Shown here in pieces: positions 15,559 through 23,649 of a stretch of DNA of 26,498 nucleotides (position 1 is the first letter of the stretch; each line of letters starts with the position of its first letter). The DNA comes from an uncultured Lactobacillus sp. (GTDB taxonomy: Bacteria > Bacillota > Bacilli > Lactobacillales > Lactobacillaceae): NCBI GenBank assembly GCA_910587695.1, contig CAJUNC010000024.1:1-26498 (forward strand), written 5' to 3'. The notes under the pieces were generated by a model, which had not been told where the DNA came from, searched no databases, and saw nothing but the letters and a program-made list of their open reading frames with translations. The translations under genes and the position numbers were made by a program.

Positions 15559-16077
15559 ATGGAAACAGAAACTGCAATTTTTGCTGGTGGGTGCTTTTGG
15601 TGTATGGTCAAGCCTTTTGACACTTATCCTGGTATCAAAAAAGTTATTTCAGGTTACACTGGTGGGCACACCGTTGATCCGACCTATGAAGAAGTCAAGA
15701 CCCAAACAACTGGACATACTGAAGCTGTCCTGATCGAATTTGATCCGACGATCGTTTCATATGAACAATTAGTTGAGATCTACTGGAACCAAACTGACCC
15801 AACTGATGCGATGGGACAATTTCAAGATCGCGGTGACAGTTATCGACCCGTGATCTTTGTAAAAGATGACAAACAACGCAGGATCGCAGAAAGATCACGT
15901 CAAGCTTTAGCTACTAGTGGTCGCTTTGATAAACCGATCGTGACCAAGATCGAAGATGCCAAAACTTTTTATCCTGCAGAAGACTATCACCAAGATTTCT
16001 ACAAAAAAGACCCCTCCCGCTTTGCCCTAGAAGAAGCAGGAGGCCGGCAAGCATTTATCGAAAAATATTGGAAATAG
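15559..16077 (+). CDS. msrA: Peptide-methionine (S)-S-oxide reductase MsrA
   Basis: This 172-residue enzyme reduces methionine-S-sulfoxide in proteins and free methionine. The active-site motif GCFWC is at residues 11-15 with catalytic Cys12; Cys15 in the same motif is the only other Cys, so recycling uses it or an external thiol rather than C-terminal Cys residues. Other family features are GYTGGHTVDPTYEEV, TGHTEAV and FYPAEDYHQDFY. The frame opens at GTG 15547, but AAAGGTGA is 8 bases from ATG 15559, which also yields the usual short N-terminus before GCFWC. It is followed by a terminator. Confidence 0.96.
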   Translation: METETAIFAGGCFWCMVKPFDTYPGIKKVISGYTGGHTVDPTYEEVKTQTTGHTEAVLIEFDPTIVSYEQLVEIYWNQTDPTDAMGQFQDRGDSYRPVIFVKDDKQRRIAERSRQALATSGRFDKPIVTKIEDAKTFYPAEDYHQDFYKKDPSRFALEEAGGRQAFIEKYWK

Positions 16078-16080
16078 ATA

Positions 16081-16117
16081 GATCCGAGTTTGCCTATTTG
16101 GCAGACTCGGATCTTTT
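16081..16117 (+). terminator. Intrinsic terminator after msrA
   Basis: A 14-bp stem with one G-T pair (16081-16094 with 16100-16113), a 5-base loop and TTTT follow the msrA stop codon by 3 bases. It ends the CDF-msrA unit. Confidence 0.88.
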
Positions 16118-16224
16118 CATTAAATATTTTTTATCTTTTTCACTAAAAAATCACTTACGAAATACTTGATCACTTTGCTATCATGATCACTGTTTTCACT
16201 TTATATAAAGAAAGGATCGATCAA

Positions 16225-17132
16225 TTGGAAACAACGATCAAACAAGCACGTGTACAAGTAGATCGCCCTATGCTAGCTATGCTCGGCGTTTTGATCGGGG
16301 CTTTTGTGGGAATGTTTTCAGAGACTTCTTTGAACATCGCTTTACCCCAACTCATTTATGTCTTAAATATTTCAACAGCTAGTGCTCAATGGCTCGTCAC
16401 AGGATATATGTTAGTGATCGGGATCATTTTGCCCTTTTCAAGCCTATTGACTAAATGGTTTTCTACCCGTCAATTAGTGATCTTTGGGTTGAGTGATTTT
16501 CTTTTAGACGCTATTATTTCAGCACTTGCCCCTCTTTTATTGGTCGGCCGTATGATCCAAGGGATCGCAACTGGTATCATCTTGCCTTTGATGTTTACCC
16601 TTGCTATGCAGATCTTTTCCCCTAACAAGCTAGGAGCATAATGTTACCTGGTGGGATCGTAAATGCTGTCGTTTCAGCGATATCTGGCCGACTTTACGAT
16701 AAAAACGGCGCTAAAGCTCTCGTGCAGATCGGCTTTATATTAGCCTTGATCGGTGCTGTAATGTTAACTTTCACCAGCACGACCAGTTCGATCGGTCATG
16801 TTATCTTGGCACACGTCATTTTGATGATCGGTTGTCCTTTGGCTATGTCGCCGGCTCAACCCCATGCCTTAAACGTTTTAAACAATGTCCAAGCAGCTGA
16901 TGGAAGTACGATCATGAATACTTTACAGCAGATCGTGGGGGCAGTTGCAACTGCTTTAACCACCTTACTTTTAACTTTTGGTGAAAGTATCGATCCAAGT
17001 GCTAAGTCCACTACAGTCTTTACGACTGGGTTCCATTATGGGATCTACTTCACTATTGCATTAATTATTTTAGGTTTGATCATTTCGCTTGGCTTGCGTA
17101 AAAAAGAAAAACAATCACTAAAGAGGCTGTGA
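16225..17132 (+). pseudogene. DHA2-family multidrug MFS transporter with internal deletion and frameshift
   Basis: Two overlapping frames together look like one EmrB/QacA-type drug/proton antiporter. The first (TTG 16225 to TAA 16641, with AAAGAAAGG upstream) carries membrane segments 1-4, with FSETSLNIALPQL and QWLVTGYMLVIGI. The second (ATG 16641 to TGA 17132) starts at LPGGIVNAVVSAISGRLYD, normally found in the second half, and has about five more segments. The middle, about 150 residues including the segment-5 motif C, is absent, and the two parts are out of frame at TAATG. Full-length relatives have about 460-480 residues and 14 segments, so this is almost surely a remnant. Translational coupling at TAATG could still give two short membrane proteins. 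The last codons come from the inserted repeat element. Confidence 0.8.
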
Positions 17133-17293
17133 CATAAGTAAAGACATCTTCAATTCCAAACGTTGGAATTGAAGATGTCTTTACTTATCCTAAAAATACT
17201 AGTTTTTGTAACAACAAACAACGAATAGTAATTCTTTAGCAATAGTTTTTATTAATATATATAATACAAAAACTACTTATGTTACAGCCTCTT
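17121..17293. mobile_element. MITE-like element with 20-bp terminal inverted repeats
   Basis: AAGAGGCTGTGACATAAGTA (17121-17140) recurs inverted at 17274-17293 with one mismatch, giving a 173-bp unit with no coding capacity. Ends of the GAGGCTGTGACA kind resemble inverted repeats of IS1182-like elements as I recall them; this is not certain. Inside its left end is a 26-bp perfect hairpin. The element sits between the 3' ends of the MFS remnant and the convergent ABC permease gene and supplies the last codons of the former. A clear target duplication was not seen. Confidence 0.7.
17134..17188. terminator. Very long perfect hairpin within the MITE, possible bidirectional terminator
   Basis: Arms 17134-17159 and 17163-17188 are perfectly complementary over 26 bp with a 3-base loop (ACG). 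No long T run follows on either strand, so the termination role is uncertain, but it lies between two convergent genes. Confidence 0.6.
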
Positions 17294-17297
17294 AGTT

Positions 17298-18500
17298 TTA
17301 TCTTAAAATATCGATCAAATTTTTATTAGCGGCTTGGCGTGCTGGTAAGAGTCCAAAAATGATCCCAACTGCTGTCGAGACTCCAAACGCCAGTAAGAAC
17401 GAATTGAAGGTCACCACCGCTGTGATGTTGCCTGGCATAAATTTTGCGATCGCATGCGCAAAGAGCCAGCCAAAACCAAAGCCGATCAAGCCGCCACTGA
17501 CGGTCAACATGATCGCTTCAAGAAGAAATTGCAACAAGATATTGCCTGGTGTTGCTCCGATCGCTAACCTGATCCCGATCTCTTGCGTACGTTCAGAAAC
17601 TGAAATATACATCATATTCATGACCCCGATCCCAGCGATAAATAAAGATATCCCAGCGATCGCACTAATGAAAAGGGTCAACGTATCCATCACCTTTGAA
17701 AGTTGTTCTAACATACTTCCTAGATCAAAGAAACTATACTCACCTTGATCTTTAGCGGTCGCATTCTTTTTCAAATAATCAACGACTTTATTAGTTACTT
17801 TAGACGCATTTTCCCCCTTAGCGATCGTCAATTTCAAACTATTTCCCTGCGTCTTACTCGTTCCATTAGCAAAGTAGACATCTTTAGGAACGATCACATC
17901 ACCTGAAGTTGGATCAGTTGCCTCGGCTAGTTGATTTTGGCGATAGATCCCAGCAACGATATAATTGGTGTTATTGATGAAGACAGGTGTGCCGATCGCA
18001 CTTTCAATATCTCTATATTCACGTTTAGCTAACGCCTTAGTGATCAACACTTGGGGTCTAGCTTGTAAAAAGGTCTGTTGCGTAAAATTCTTGCCTTCTA
18101 TGATCAAGGAATTATCGATCGGTTTAGTCGTTACGCCCAAGGTGACCGTCGTATCAGTGGCATTGCCAAATTGAGCATAGCTTTGGATACCGGCTGTTTT
18201 AGTATCGATCTGAGCTTTTTGGACTTTGCCCGAGAAGTTTTGTTCGATCGCTAAAATATCATTTTGCTTAAACCCGATTGCTTTTGGATCAGTCGACATA
18301 AACTCGATCGTTGTTGTCTGTTCACCACTACCAGTCGTCTTAAAACTATCGATCATCTGCTTTTTGACCCCATTTCCTAAGGCGATGATCGTGATCACAG
18401 CTGCGATCCCAATAATGATCCCGATCATCGTCAAGAAACTACGCTTGGGGTTGACTTTTAACGACTGCCACGCTGTTTTTAGTAATTCAATAAACTTCAT
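17298..18500 (-). CDS. MacB-like ABC transporter permease (FtsX domain)
   Basis: This 400-residue membrane protein has the MacB layout: one membrane segment near the N-terminus (about 21-43, MIGIIIGIAAVITIIALGNG), a large extracellular domain (about 50-275) and three C-terminal FtsX segments, with IGVMNMMYISVSERTQEIGIR and TPGNILLQFLLEA typical of the family. It is the last of three genes. ATG 18506 is also in frame but touches GGGGG; ATG 18500 has proper spacing. It overlaps the ATPase gene by 14 bases. In Gram-positives such systems export peptides or antibiotics, or respond to envelope stress; the substrate is unknown. Confidence 0.92.
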   Translation of the reverse strand: MKFIELLKTAWQSLKVNPKRSFLTMIGIIIGIAAVITIIALGNGVKKQMIDSFKTTGSGEQTTTIEFMSTDPKAIGFKQNDILAIEQNFSGKVQKAQIDTKTAGIQSYAQFGNATDTTVTLGVTTKPIDNSLIIEGKNFTQQTFLQARPQVLITKALAKREYRDIESAIGTPVFINNTNYIVAGIYRQNQLAEATDPTSGDVIVPKDVYFANGTSKTQGNSLKLTIAKGENASKVTNKVVDYLKKNATAKDQGEYSFFDLGSMLEQLSKVMDTLTLFISAIAGISLFIAGIGVMNMMYISVSERTQEIGIRLAIGATPGNILLQFLLEAIMLTVSGGLIGFGFGWLFAHAIAKFMPGNITAVVTFNSFLLAFGVSTAVGIIFGLLPARQAANKNLIDILR

Positions 18501-19215
18501 TAGCATCCCCCTTTGGCTTATGATCTACATCTTCTGTCAAACGTCCGTCTAAAATATGCACCAAGCGATCAGCCTGAGCCCCCACATTAGGATCATGGGT
18601 CACAATAATGATCGTTGTATCGTTATCGTGGTTTAGTTGTTTGAATAAAGCCATGATCTCTTTAGAGGTTTCACTATCCAAAGCACCAGTCGGCTCATCT
18701 GCGATCAAAAATTTGGGATTTGTCACGATCGCTCGGGCAATAGACACTCGCTGTTGTTGGCCCCCCGAAAGATTTTTAGGTAATTGATCCTCATAGTCTG
18801 CTAAACCTACCGCTTTTAAAACTTCACGGACACGCTCTTTGATATATGCTCGTTTTTGTCCAGCGTACAACAAAGGTAGTCCAACATTTTCTGCGATCGA
18901 AATATTTTGGATCAACTTGAAATTTTGAAAGACAAAACCCACATTTTGATTTCGCAAACTGGAAAATTGAGCCCGTGTGTACTCATGGATCGGATGTTCA
19001 TAGTAAAAATAAGTACCTTCAAACTGATCATCCAAAAATCCTATAATATTGATCAAAGTCGATTTTCCTGAACCTGATTGGCCCATGATCGCCAAAAATT
19101 CACCTTGAGCGATCGTTAAGTTGATATCGTGGAGCACATGATAGCTATTTGTGCCTTGAACATATGACTTATTGATATTTTTTAGCTCAATCATTGGTCT
19201 CAACTGTTTTTCCAT
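18487..19215 (-). CDS. MacB/LolD-like ABC transporter ATPase
   Basis: This 242-residue ATPase powers the adjacent FtsX-type permease. Walker A is GQSGSGKST (about 45-53), the signature is NLSGGQQQR, Walker B is FLIADEPTGALD and the switch His is in IIVTHDPNVG. The ADEPTGALDS sequence is typical of the MacB/LolD/FtsE group. AAGGGG is 7 bases before ATG 19215. The gene overlaps the adaptor gene by 29 bases and the permease gene by 14, so the three are translated from one message with likely coupling. Confidence 0.94.
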   Translation of the reverse strand: MEKQLRPMIELKNINKSYVQGTNSYHVLHDINLTIAQGEFLAIMGQSGSGKSTLINIIGFLDDQFEGTYFYYEHPIHEYTRAQFSSLRNQNVGFVFQNFKLIQNISIAENVGLPLLYAGQKRAYIKERVREVLKAVGLADYEDQLPKNLSGGQQQRVSIARAIVTNPKFLIADEPTGALDSETSKEIMALFKQLNHDNDTTIIIVTHDPNVGAQADRLVHILDGRLTEDVDHKPKGDANEVY

Positions 19216-20236
19216 CTTTTAACCCCTTATCTGGATCGACGATGACCCGCTGACCTTTATTCAATCCACTCTTAACGATAAAACTTCCATTAGATGTCGT
19301 TCCTGTAACTGCGATCCGCTTAGCTTTTCCATCTTCTACTACATAGACATGACCATTTTTGACACTGGTCTGCGGAATTTGCACTCCTGACTGGGTGATC
19401 ATTACATTGAGCGTTTGACCTGCCATAAATTTCGTACTATCTAATGGAGCAGTCAACTCATATTTAGAATCATTGGCTTTACTATTTTGCGCAGGTGTAT
19501 TGGCTAAGTAGCCTAATTGAGTCATTTGTTCATGCTTAGTTGCTAGAGCCGTTACTTTGAGGTCTTGACCGACTTTGACTTTAGGATAATCATATTCTGA
19601 GAGTTGGGTACTCAGCTGAAGATCATCCGAAGATAACATCACACTTGGTTGCCCAGTCTTATCATATTCAACTGTTACCGTCCCAGCAAACGGTGCAGTA
19701 ACAGTGCCATTAACGCGACCATTGAGTGTATTTAATTTATTTTGCGCATCGGTCACTTCTCCGCGAGCATCTTCAAGTTGGTTACGCGCAGTCGTCACTT
19801 GTGTTTGCATTTCAGTATAACCTTCATCATCGCGACTCAATTGAGCTAACTGTCTTTGCGCTTGTTCGACTGCTTGTTGTTGCTGGTTGACTTGACGATT
19901 TGCTTTAGCCAAGGCTTGGCGTGCCTCCGTTGCTTGTTCTTCATAGGATTCGCTAAAAGTCGTCATCACCGCTTGGCCTTGCTCCACATGGTCGCCGTTT
20001 TGAACAGTCACACTTTGCGCTTTACCTGAAGTTGGCGCTAAAACTTGACTTCTAACAGCTTCAACTTTCCCCGAATAAGTCAATGGAGCGGCTTGACTGA
20101 CCTTGACCGTTGTATATTTCTTATTTTCAGTGGTAGGTGTACTTTTTTTCAATGTGCCATAAACCAAGTTCCCCACCATCACTAAGACAACTGATCCCAA
20201 TAGGATCTGCCACCATTTGAATCTTTTTTGTTTCAT
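19187..20236 (-). CDS. MacA/HlyD-like membrane-fusion efflux adaptor
   Basis: This 349-residue adaptor has an N-terminal membrane anchor (about 10-27, WQILLGSVVLVMVGNLVYG), then a split lipoyl/barrel-sandwich domain (VLAPTSGKAQSVTVQNGDHV near 67-86 and TVTAPFAGTVTVEYD near 180), joined by a Gln/Ala-rich coiled coil (about 98-172). Beta-barrel and C-terminal membrane-proximal parts follow (GLNKGQRVIVDPDKGLKDG). Without an outer membrane it probably forms an extracellular funnel on the permease. AAGGAGAG lies 5 bases before ATG. It is the first gene of the adaptor-ATPase-permease operon. Confidence 0.92.
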   Translation of the reverse strand: MKQKRFKWWQILLGSVVLVMVGNLVYGTLKKSTPTTENKKYTTVKVSQAAPLTYSGKVEAVRSQVLAPTSGKAQSVTVQNGDHVEQGQAVMTTFSESYEEQATEARQALAKANRQVNQQQQAVEQAQRQLAQLSRDDEGYTEMQTQVTTARNQLEDARGEVTDAQNKLNTLNGRVNGTVTAPFAGTVTVEYDKTGQPSVMLSSDDLQLSTQLSEYDYPKVKVGQDLKVTALATKHEQMTQLGYLANTPAQNSKANDSKYELTAPLDSTKFMAGQTLNVMITQSGVQIPQTSVKNGHVYVVEDGKAKRIAVTGTTSNGSFIVKSGLNKGQRVIVDPDKGLKDGKTVETND

Positions 20237-20263
20237 AAAAACTCTCCTTAACTATTTTTTACA

Positions 20264-20292
20264 AGTATACCCATTAACCAAAAATCTTACAA
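20264..20292 (-). promoter_or_regulatory. Promoter of the MacAB-like operon
   Basis: TTGTAA (20292-20287) and TATACT (20269-20264) on the minus strand are 17 bases apart, 27 bases before the adaptor start codon. Confidence 0.6.
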
Positions 20293-20321
20293 CTAGTTTC
20301 ACTGTAAATAATTTTAAACTT

Positions 20322-20339
20322 GCTAAAACGCTTTTTAGC
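20322..20339. repeat. Short inverted repeat in the divergent efflux/helD region
   Basis: GCTAAAA (20322-20328) and TTTTAGC (20333-20339) flank CGCT. It lies upstream of both divergent promoters and could be a regulator site; nothing more supports this. Confidence 0.4.
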
Positions 20340-20378
20340 CTAATTGGTCATTTTTGTCACATATCTGCAATAGATCCA

Positions 20379-20387
20379 TGTTATAAT
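20379..20387 (+). promoter_or_regulatory. Extended -10 promoter of helD
   Basis: TGTTATAAT is an extended consensus -10 box. TTGTCA at 20354 is too far (22 bases) to be a normal -35. The transcript should begin near 20394. Confidence 0.65.
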
Positions 20388-20396
20388 AACCTGACT

Positions 20397-20436
20397 GCTT
20401 CTAAACTTTAGTAATTACTGAATTTAGAAGCTTTTT
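20397..20436 (+). promoter_or_regulatory. Terminator-like hairpin in the helD leader
   Basis: GCTTCTAAA (20397-20405) pairs with TTTAGAAGC (20423-20431). After one bulged C the stem goes on for six more pairs to an AATT loop, and TTTTT follows. The hairpin begins only about 3 bases from the predicted transcript start, so it is either a promoter-proximal attenuator or a 5' stabilising stem. Confidence 0.7.
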
Positions 20437-20465
20437 GCACGTTTCATACAGAAAGGATGATTTGC

Positions 20466-22739
20466 TTGGATAATGCAAAAAAAGTTGAACAAGCTCATGT
20501 TGATCAAGTTGAAAAAGAGATCACGCGCCAACTCATGCTAAATGAACACGAGTATCAAAAAGCTCAACTTGAAACTTCACTGGTCGAAAAAAATTATGGA
20601 CAAAATGCCAAGATAAATACTTTTGAAATCGATGATCAAATGGAGACCAATGCCGAAGTTCAACAACAAAAGCAATTGGTCGCTAAAAACTTAGAAAATG
20701 AAAAGATCTTAGCCAAACAAGTCAAGACCCTAAAGCAACTCAAGAACTCGCCTTACTTTGGGCGGATCGATATCCTCGATCCAGGTGAAACAACACCTGA
20801 AACACTTTATATTGGGACTGCATCCCTTGTAGATGAACACCAAAACTTTTTGATCTATGACTGGCGGGCTCCGATCTCCTCAATTTATTACAATGGTACT
20901 TTGGGAAAAGTTACGTACGAAACACCAATGGGCGAATTGGAGACGAATTTGCAAAAGAAGCGCCAATTTACGATCGTTGAAGGTCAGATCAAAAATATGT
21001 TTGACACTAACGAAACTGTTGGCGATGAAATGCTACAACAAGTCTTGGGTGAACATAACGATGAGTATATGAAAAATATCGTGGCGACGATCCAAAAAGA
21101 GCAAAACGATATCATTCGTGATACCAAACATGAATTACTACTAGTTCAAGGTGTGGCTGGATCTGGTAAAACATCTGCCATTTTACAACGGATCGCCTTT
21201 TTGCTCTATCATAGTCGTGATAAACTCTCAGCTGATCAGATCGTCTTATTTTCGCCTAACTTGCTCTTTAGTCACTATATCTCTGAAGTTTTGCCAAGTT
21301 TAGGCGAGCGCAATATGCGCCAAGTAACGCTAGCTGAATTTTTAGCACAACGTTTCCAAGGCTTAAAAGTTGAGACACTCTTTGATCGTTATGAAAAACA
21401 GCGTACCCTTACATCTGACCAAAGAAAGATCCGTGCTAAAAAAGAAGAGGCTAGTTTCATGGATATGATCCAAAACTATCTTTACCACTTAGATCCAGCC
21501 GAGCTATGCTTTAGTGATATCACTTTAGATGGCGGACAAGTGTTCTTTTCAAAAGCAGAGATCACTGAGATCTACCAAGGGCTCCCCTTGAAAATGAAAC
21601 CAGCACAACGCTTCTACGAGACCAAAAATATCTTGATCAAGCGTCTCAACCGGCGGATAAAACAAGAAGCAAAAGCCAGCTGGGTCTTAGAAAAAATTGA
21701 TAATTTAGATGACCGTCAATACTACGACTTATTGGGCACTAAGACACGTGGCCGTTTTCAAGCCGTTGATGATGAGATCGATCATTTAGCGCGCAAGATA
21801 GTTGAACAGAAATTTGCGATCATCTATGATGCGCTCTATAATGACTATTTCTTAGACATTTATGCACAGTATCAGCACTTTTTAGCCCAAACGCTTCCTG
21901 AAAGTGTCACTGAATTCAGTGAACGCCTAGAATTTCATAAGATCGCGCTAGAAGACTGCGCACCACTACTTTACTTACGTGATCTTTTGACGGGTAGTGG
22001 GCAAAATCAAGGGATCGCTCATCTTTTTGTCGATGAGATGCAAGACTACACTTTACCACAATTGATCTGTCTTAAGCACTGCTTTCCTCAGGCCAAATTG
22101 ACTCTATTAGGCGATAGTGAACAAGCACTCTTTAATCCGCTCCAAACACCACAAGCTTTATTAGATCTACTTGAAAAAAATCTCAAACCGCGCTCTAGTC
22201 ACGTTGTTTCGCTAAATACAAGTTATCGTTCGACCGCACAGATCACCGACTTTATGAAGGCTTTATTACCTGATGGAGCTACGATCAACTCATTTACTCG
22301 TGATGGTAAATTACCTCAGATCATCGCTTCACCCGATCAAGCTAACAGGTTTATAGCCTTGAACAAGGCTTTACATCAACAGCTCGCGACAAATGATACT
22401 GTAGCTTTGATCACCAAAGATCTTGCACAAGCCAAAATGCTTTATCAACAGCTTCATCGTGAATTTTCGCCAACTTTGATCGGTGATCGAGATCGGGCTT
22501 TACCAAAAGGCGTTGTTATCTTGCCGATCTATCTCGCTAAAGGCCTTGAATTTGATGCCGTCATCGCTTACGACATCTCAAAAGAAAGTTACCCCCTATC
22601 TGATCTTGGGATCTTGTATACGATCTGTTCACGTGCAATGCATGAACTGACCTTGATAACGATCGGTGAACCTTCACCGCTCTTACGGCAACTTTCGCCT
22701 AAGCTATACACACTTAAAACTGAATTAGTGCTCAAATAG
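20466..22739 (+). CDS. helD: HelD-like RNA polymerase recycling ATPase (UvrD/SF1 helicase family)
   Basis: This 757-residue protein matches HelD, which removes stalled RNA polymerase from DNA using ATP. The N-terminal 90 residues are a charged coiled coil (the arm that enters the secondary channel), followed by a domain with YDWRAPISSIYYNG (131-144) typical of HelD. Walker A is GVAGSGKTS (229-237) in motif Q-GVAGSGKTSAILQRIAFLLY; Walker B is FVDEMQDYT; motif III contains LLGDSEQALF; late motifs are NTSYRST and YLAKGLEFDAVI. TTG 20466 has AGAAAGG 9 bases upstream; ATG 20457 directly touches that site and is unlikely. It stands alone, divergent from the efflux operon. Confidence 0.92.
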   Translation: MDNAKKVEQAHVDQVEKEITRQLMLNEHEYQKAQLETSLVEKNYGQNAKINTFEIDDQMETNAEVQQQKQLVAKNLENEKILAKQVKTLKQLKNSPYFGRIDILDPGETTPETLYIGTASLVDEHQNFLIYDWRAPISSIYYNGTLGKVTYETPMGELETNLQKKRQFTIVEGQIKNMFDTNETVGDEMLQQVLGEHNDEYMKNIVATIQKEQNDIIRDTKHELLLVQGVAGSGKTSAILQRIAFLLYHSRDKLSADQIVLFSPNLLFSHYISEVLPSLGERNMRQVTLAEFLAQRFQGLKVETLFDRYEKQRTLTSDQRKIRAKKEEASFMDMIQNYLYHLDPAELCFSDITLDGGQVFFSKAEITEIYQGLPLKMKPAQRFYETKNILIKRLNRRIKQEAKASWVLEKIDNLDDRQYYDLLGTKTRGRFQAVDDEIDHLARKIVEQKFAIIYDALYNDYFLDIYAQYQHFLAQTLPESVTEFSERLEFHKIALEDCAPLLYLRDLLTGSGQNQGIAHLFVDEMQDYTLPQLICLKHCFPQAKLTLLGDSEQALFNPLQTPQALLDLLEKNLKPRSSHVVSLNTSYRSTAQITDFMKALLPDGATINSFTRDGKLPQIIASPDQANRFIALNKALHQQLATNDTVALITKDLAQAKMLYQQLHREFSPTLIGDRDRALPKGVVILPIYLAKGLEFDAVIAYDISKESYPLSDLGILYTICSRAMHELTLITIGEPSPLLRQLSPKLYTLKTELVLK

Positions 22740-22770
22740 CAAAATTTTTTTAATTTTATTCCTTTTTTGC

Positions 22771-22799
22771 TTGCACAAAATTACTCAATCATATATACT
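22771..22799 (+). promoter_or_regulatory. Promoter of tRNA-Thr
   Basis: TTGCAC (22771-22776) and TATACT (22794-22799) are 17 bases apart, putting the start near 22806, about 13 bases before the mature tRNA. Confidence 0.65.
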
Positions 22800-22818
22800 A
22801 ATCTATGTATTGAGTAAT
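22780..22818. repeat. Perfect 10-bp inverted repeat around the tRNA-Thr promoter
   Basis: ATTACTCAAT (22780-22789) and ATTGAGTAAT (22809-22818) are exact inverted copies 19 bases apart. They bracket the -10 box and the start point, and the right arm ends at the base before the tRNA. Confidence 0.75.
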
Positions 22819-22891
22819 GCCATTTTAGCTCAGCAGGTAGAGCACCACCATGGTAAGGTGGGGGTCACCGGTTCAAGTCCGGTAAGTGGCT
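22819..22891 (+). tRNA. tRNA-Thr (anticodon GGT)
   Basis: A complete 73-base cloverleaf: acceptor GCCATTT/AAGTGGC, D-arm with GCTCAGCAGGTAGAGC, anticodon stem CCACC/GGTGG with loop ATGGTAA (anticodon GGT, reading ACC/ACT), and T-arm CCGGTTCAAGTCCGG. CCA is not encoded. It is a single gene with its own promoter and terminator. Confidence 0.96.
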
Positions 22892-22897
22892 GACGTT

Positions 22898-22932
22898 AAA
22901 GACCCGTAAATTAGATTTACGGGTCTTTTTTT
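22898..22932 (+). terminator. Intrinsic terminator of tRNA-Thr
   Basis: A perfect 14-bp stem (22898-22911 with 22915-22928) with a TAG loop is followed by a T run, 7 bases after the tRNA. Confidence 0.95.
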
Positions 22933-23023
22933 AATAATTTTCCTTATTTGACTTCATTGCTGGTGCTTGTTTGTTGCTAACATCTGTTATATTCAAGTTA
23001 TCAAACATATTGGAGTGATCACG

Positions 23024-23605
23024 ATGGAAAATGATTTAGAATTGACCAACTTATTATTTCAACTAAAGACTTTCGCCGACAGCTTAGCCTTGCAACTATT
23101 AGTTAAAAAATACCAGCCAATGATCTTAAGCTTGATCGGTCATTTTCACTTACAATTTTTAGATACCGATGACCTACTACAAGAGGCTCGGATCATTTGT
23201 TATCAAACAGCTTGTTCCTTTGACCCAACTAAAGCCAACATTACTTTTGGTGCTTACTTCAAGCTCAGCCTCTGCAACCATTTTCGTTCGCTCTTGCGAC
23301 GTGAAAATGCCCAAAAACGTCTGCTAGAAAAACAAGTCATTTCACTTGAAGGGCTACTTTATGAAAAAGGTGACATTTTGCCGATAACGCTTGGTGATCT
23401 TGAATTAAGAATCGAACTTGAATTACTTTTGCAAAAGCTACCGACCTTACTCACACCTTTGGAATACCAAGTTTTTTGTGCTTATCTTCATTATCAAAAA
23501 GCTTCTCTTGTCGCCCAAAAACTCGAGTTAAGTCAAGCTCAGATCAATAATGCCATGCAACGCTATCACCATAAACTAGCTCGCTGGTATCAAAAAAATG
23601 GTTAA
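23024..23605 (+). CDS. Sigma-70 family RNA polymerase sigma factor (SigH/ComX-like)
   Basis: This is a small alternative sigma factor of 193 residues. Region 2 is at about 25-105 (LLVKKYQPMILSLIG, DTDDLLQEARIICYQTA, FGAYFKLSLCNHFRSLLRREN), and region 4 is at about 145-190 with a helix-turn-helix (ASLVAQKLELSQAQINNAMQ). Regions 1.1 and 3 are missing. It resembles the SigH/ComX proteins of lactobacilli, which in other Gram-positives direct competence genes; that role is inferred. The frame opens at 22967, but GGAG 8 bases before ATG 23024 marks the start. TGTTATATT at about 22985 may be its extended -10. Confidence 0.82.
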   Translation: MENDLELTNLLFQLKTFADSLALQLLVKKYQPMILSLIGHFHLQFLDTDDLLQEARIICYQTACSFDPTKANITFGAYFKLSLCNHFRSLLRRENAQKRLLEKQVISLEGLLYEKGDILPITLGDLELRIELELLLQKLPTLLTPLEYQVFCAYLHYQKASLVAQKLELSQAQINNAMQRYHHKLARWYQKNG

Positions 23606-23632
23606 CGTCCTATTTTAGATAGAACATTAACC
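23600..23632 (+). terminator. Weak hairpin after the sigma-factor gene
   Basis: GGTTAA and TTAACC arms with an inner CTAT/ATAG pair form an imperfect hairpin overlapping the sigma-factor stop codon. No T run follows at once, so termination is uncertain. Confidence 0.4.
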
Positions 23633-23649
23633 ACCTACATTATTTAATT

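Noticed and set aside
16081..16113. The hairpin after msrA as a mobile-element end
   Set aside because: It is a single stem followed by T residues directly after a stop codon, with no partner copy, so it is a terminator.
20217..20411. Plus-strand frame of 64 codons in the gap before helD
   Set aside because: It starts within the adaptor gene, lacks a ribosome site and covers promoter sequences of both neighbours.
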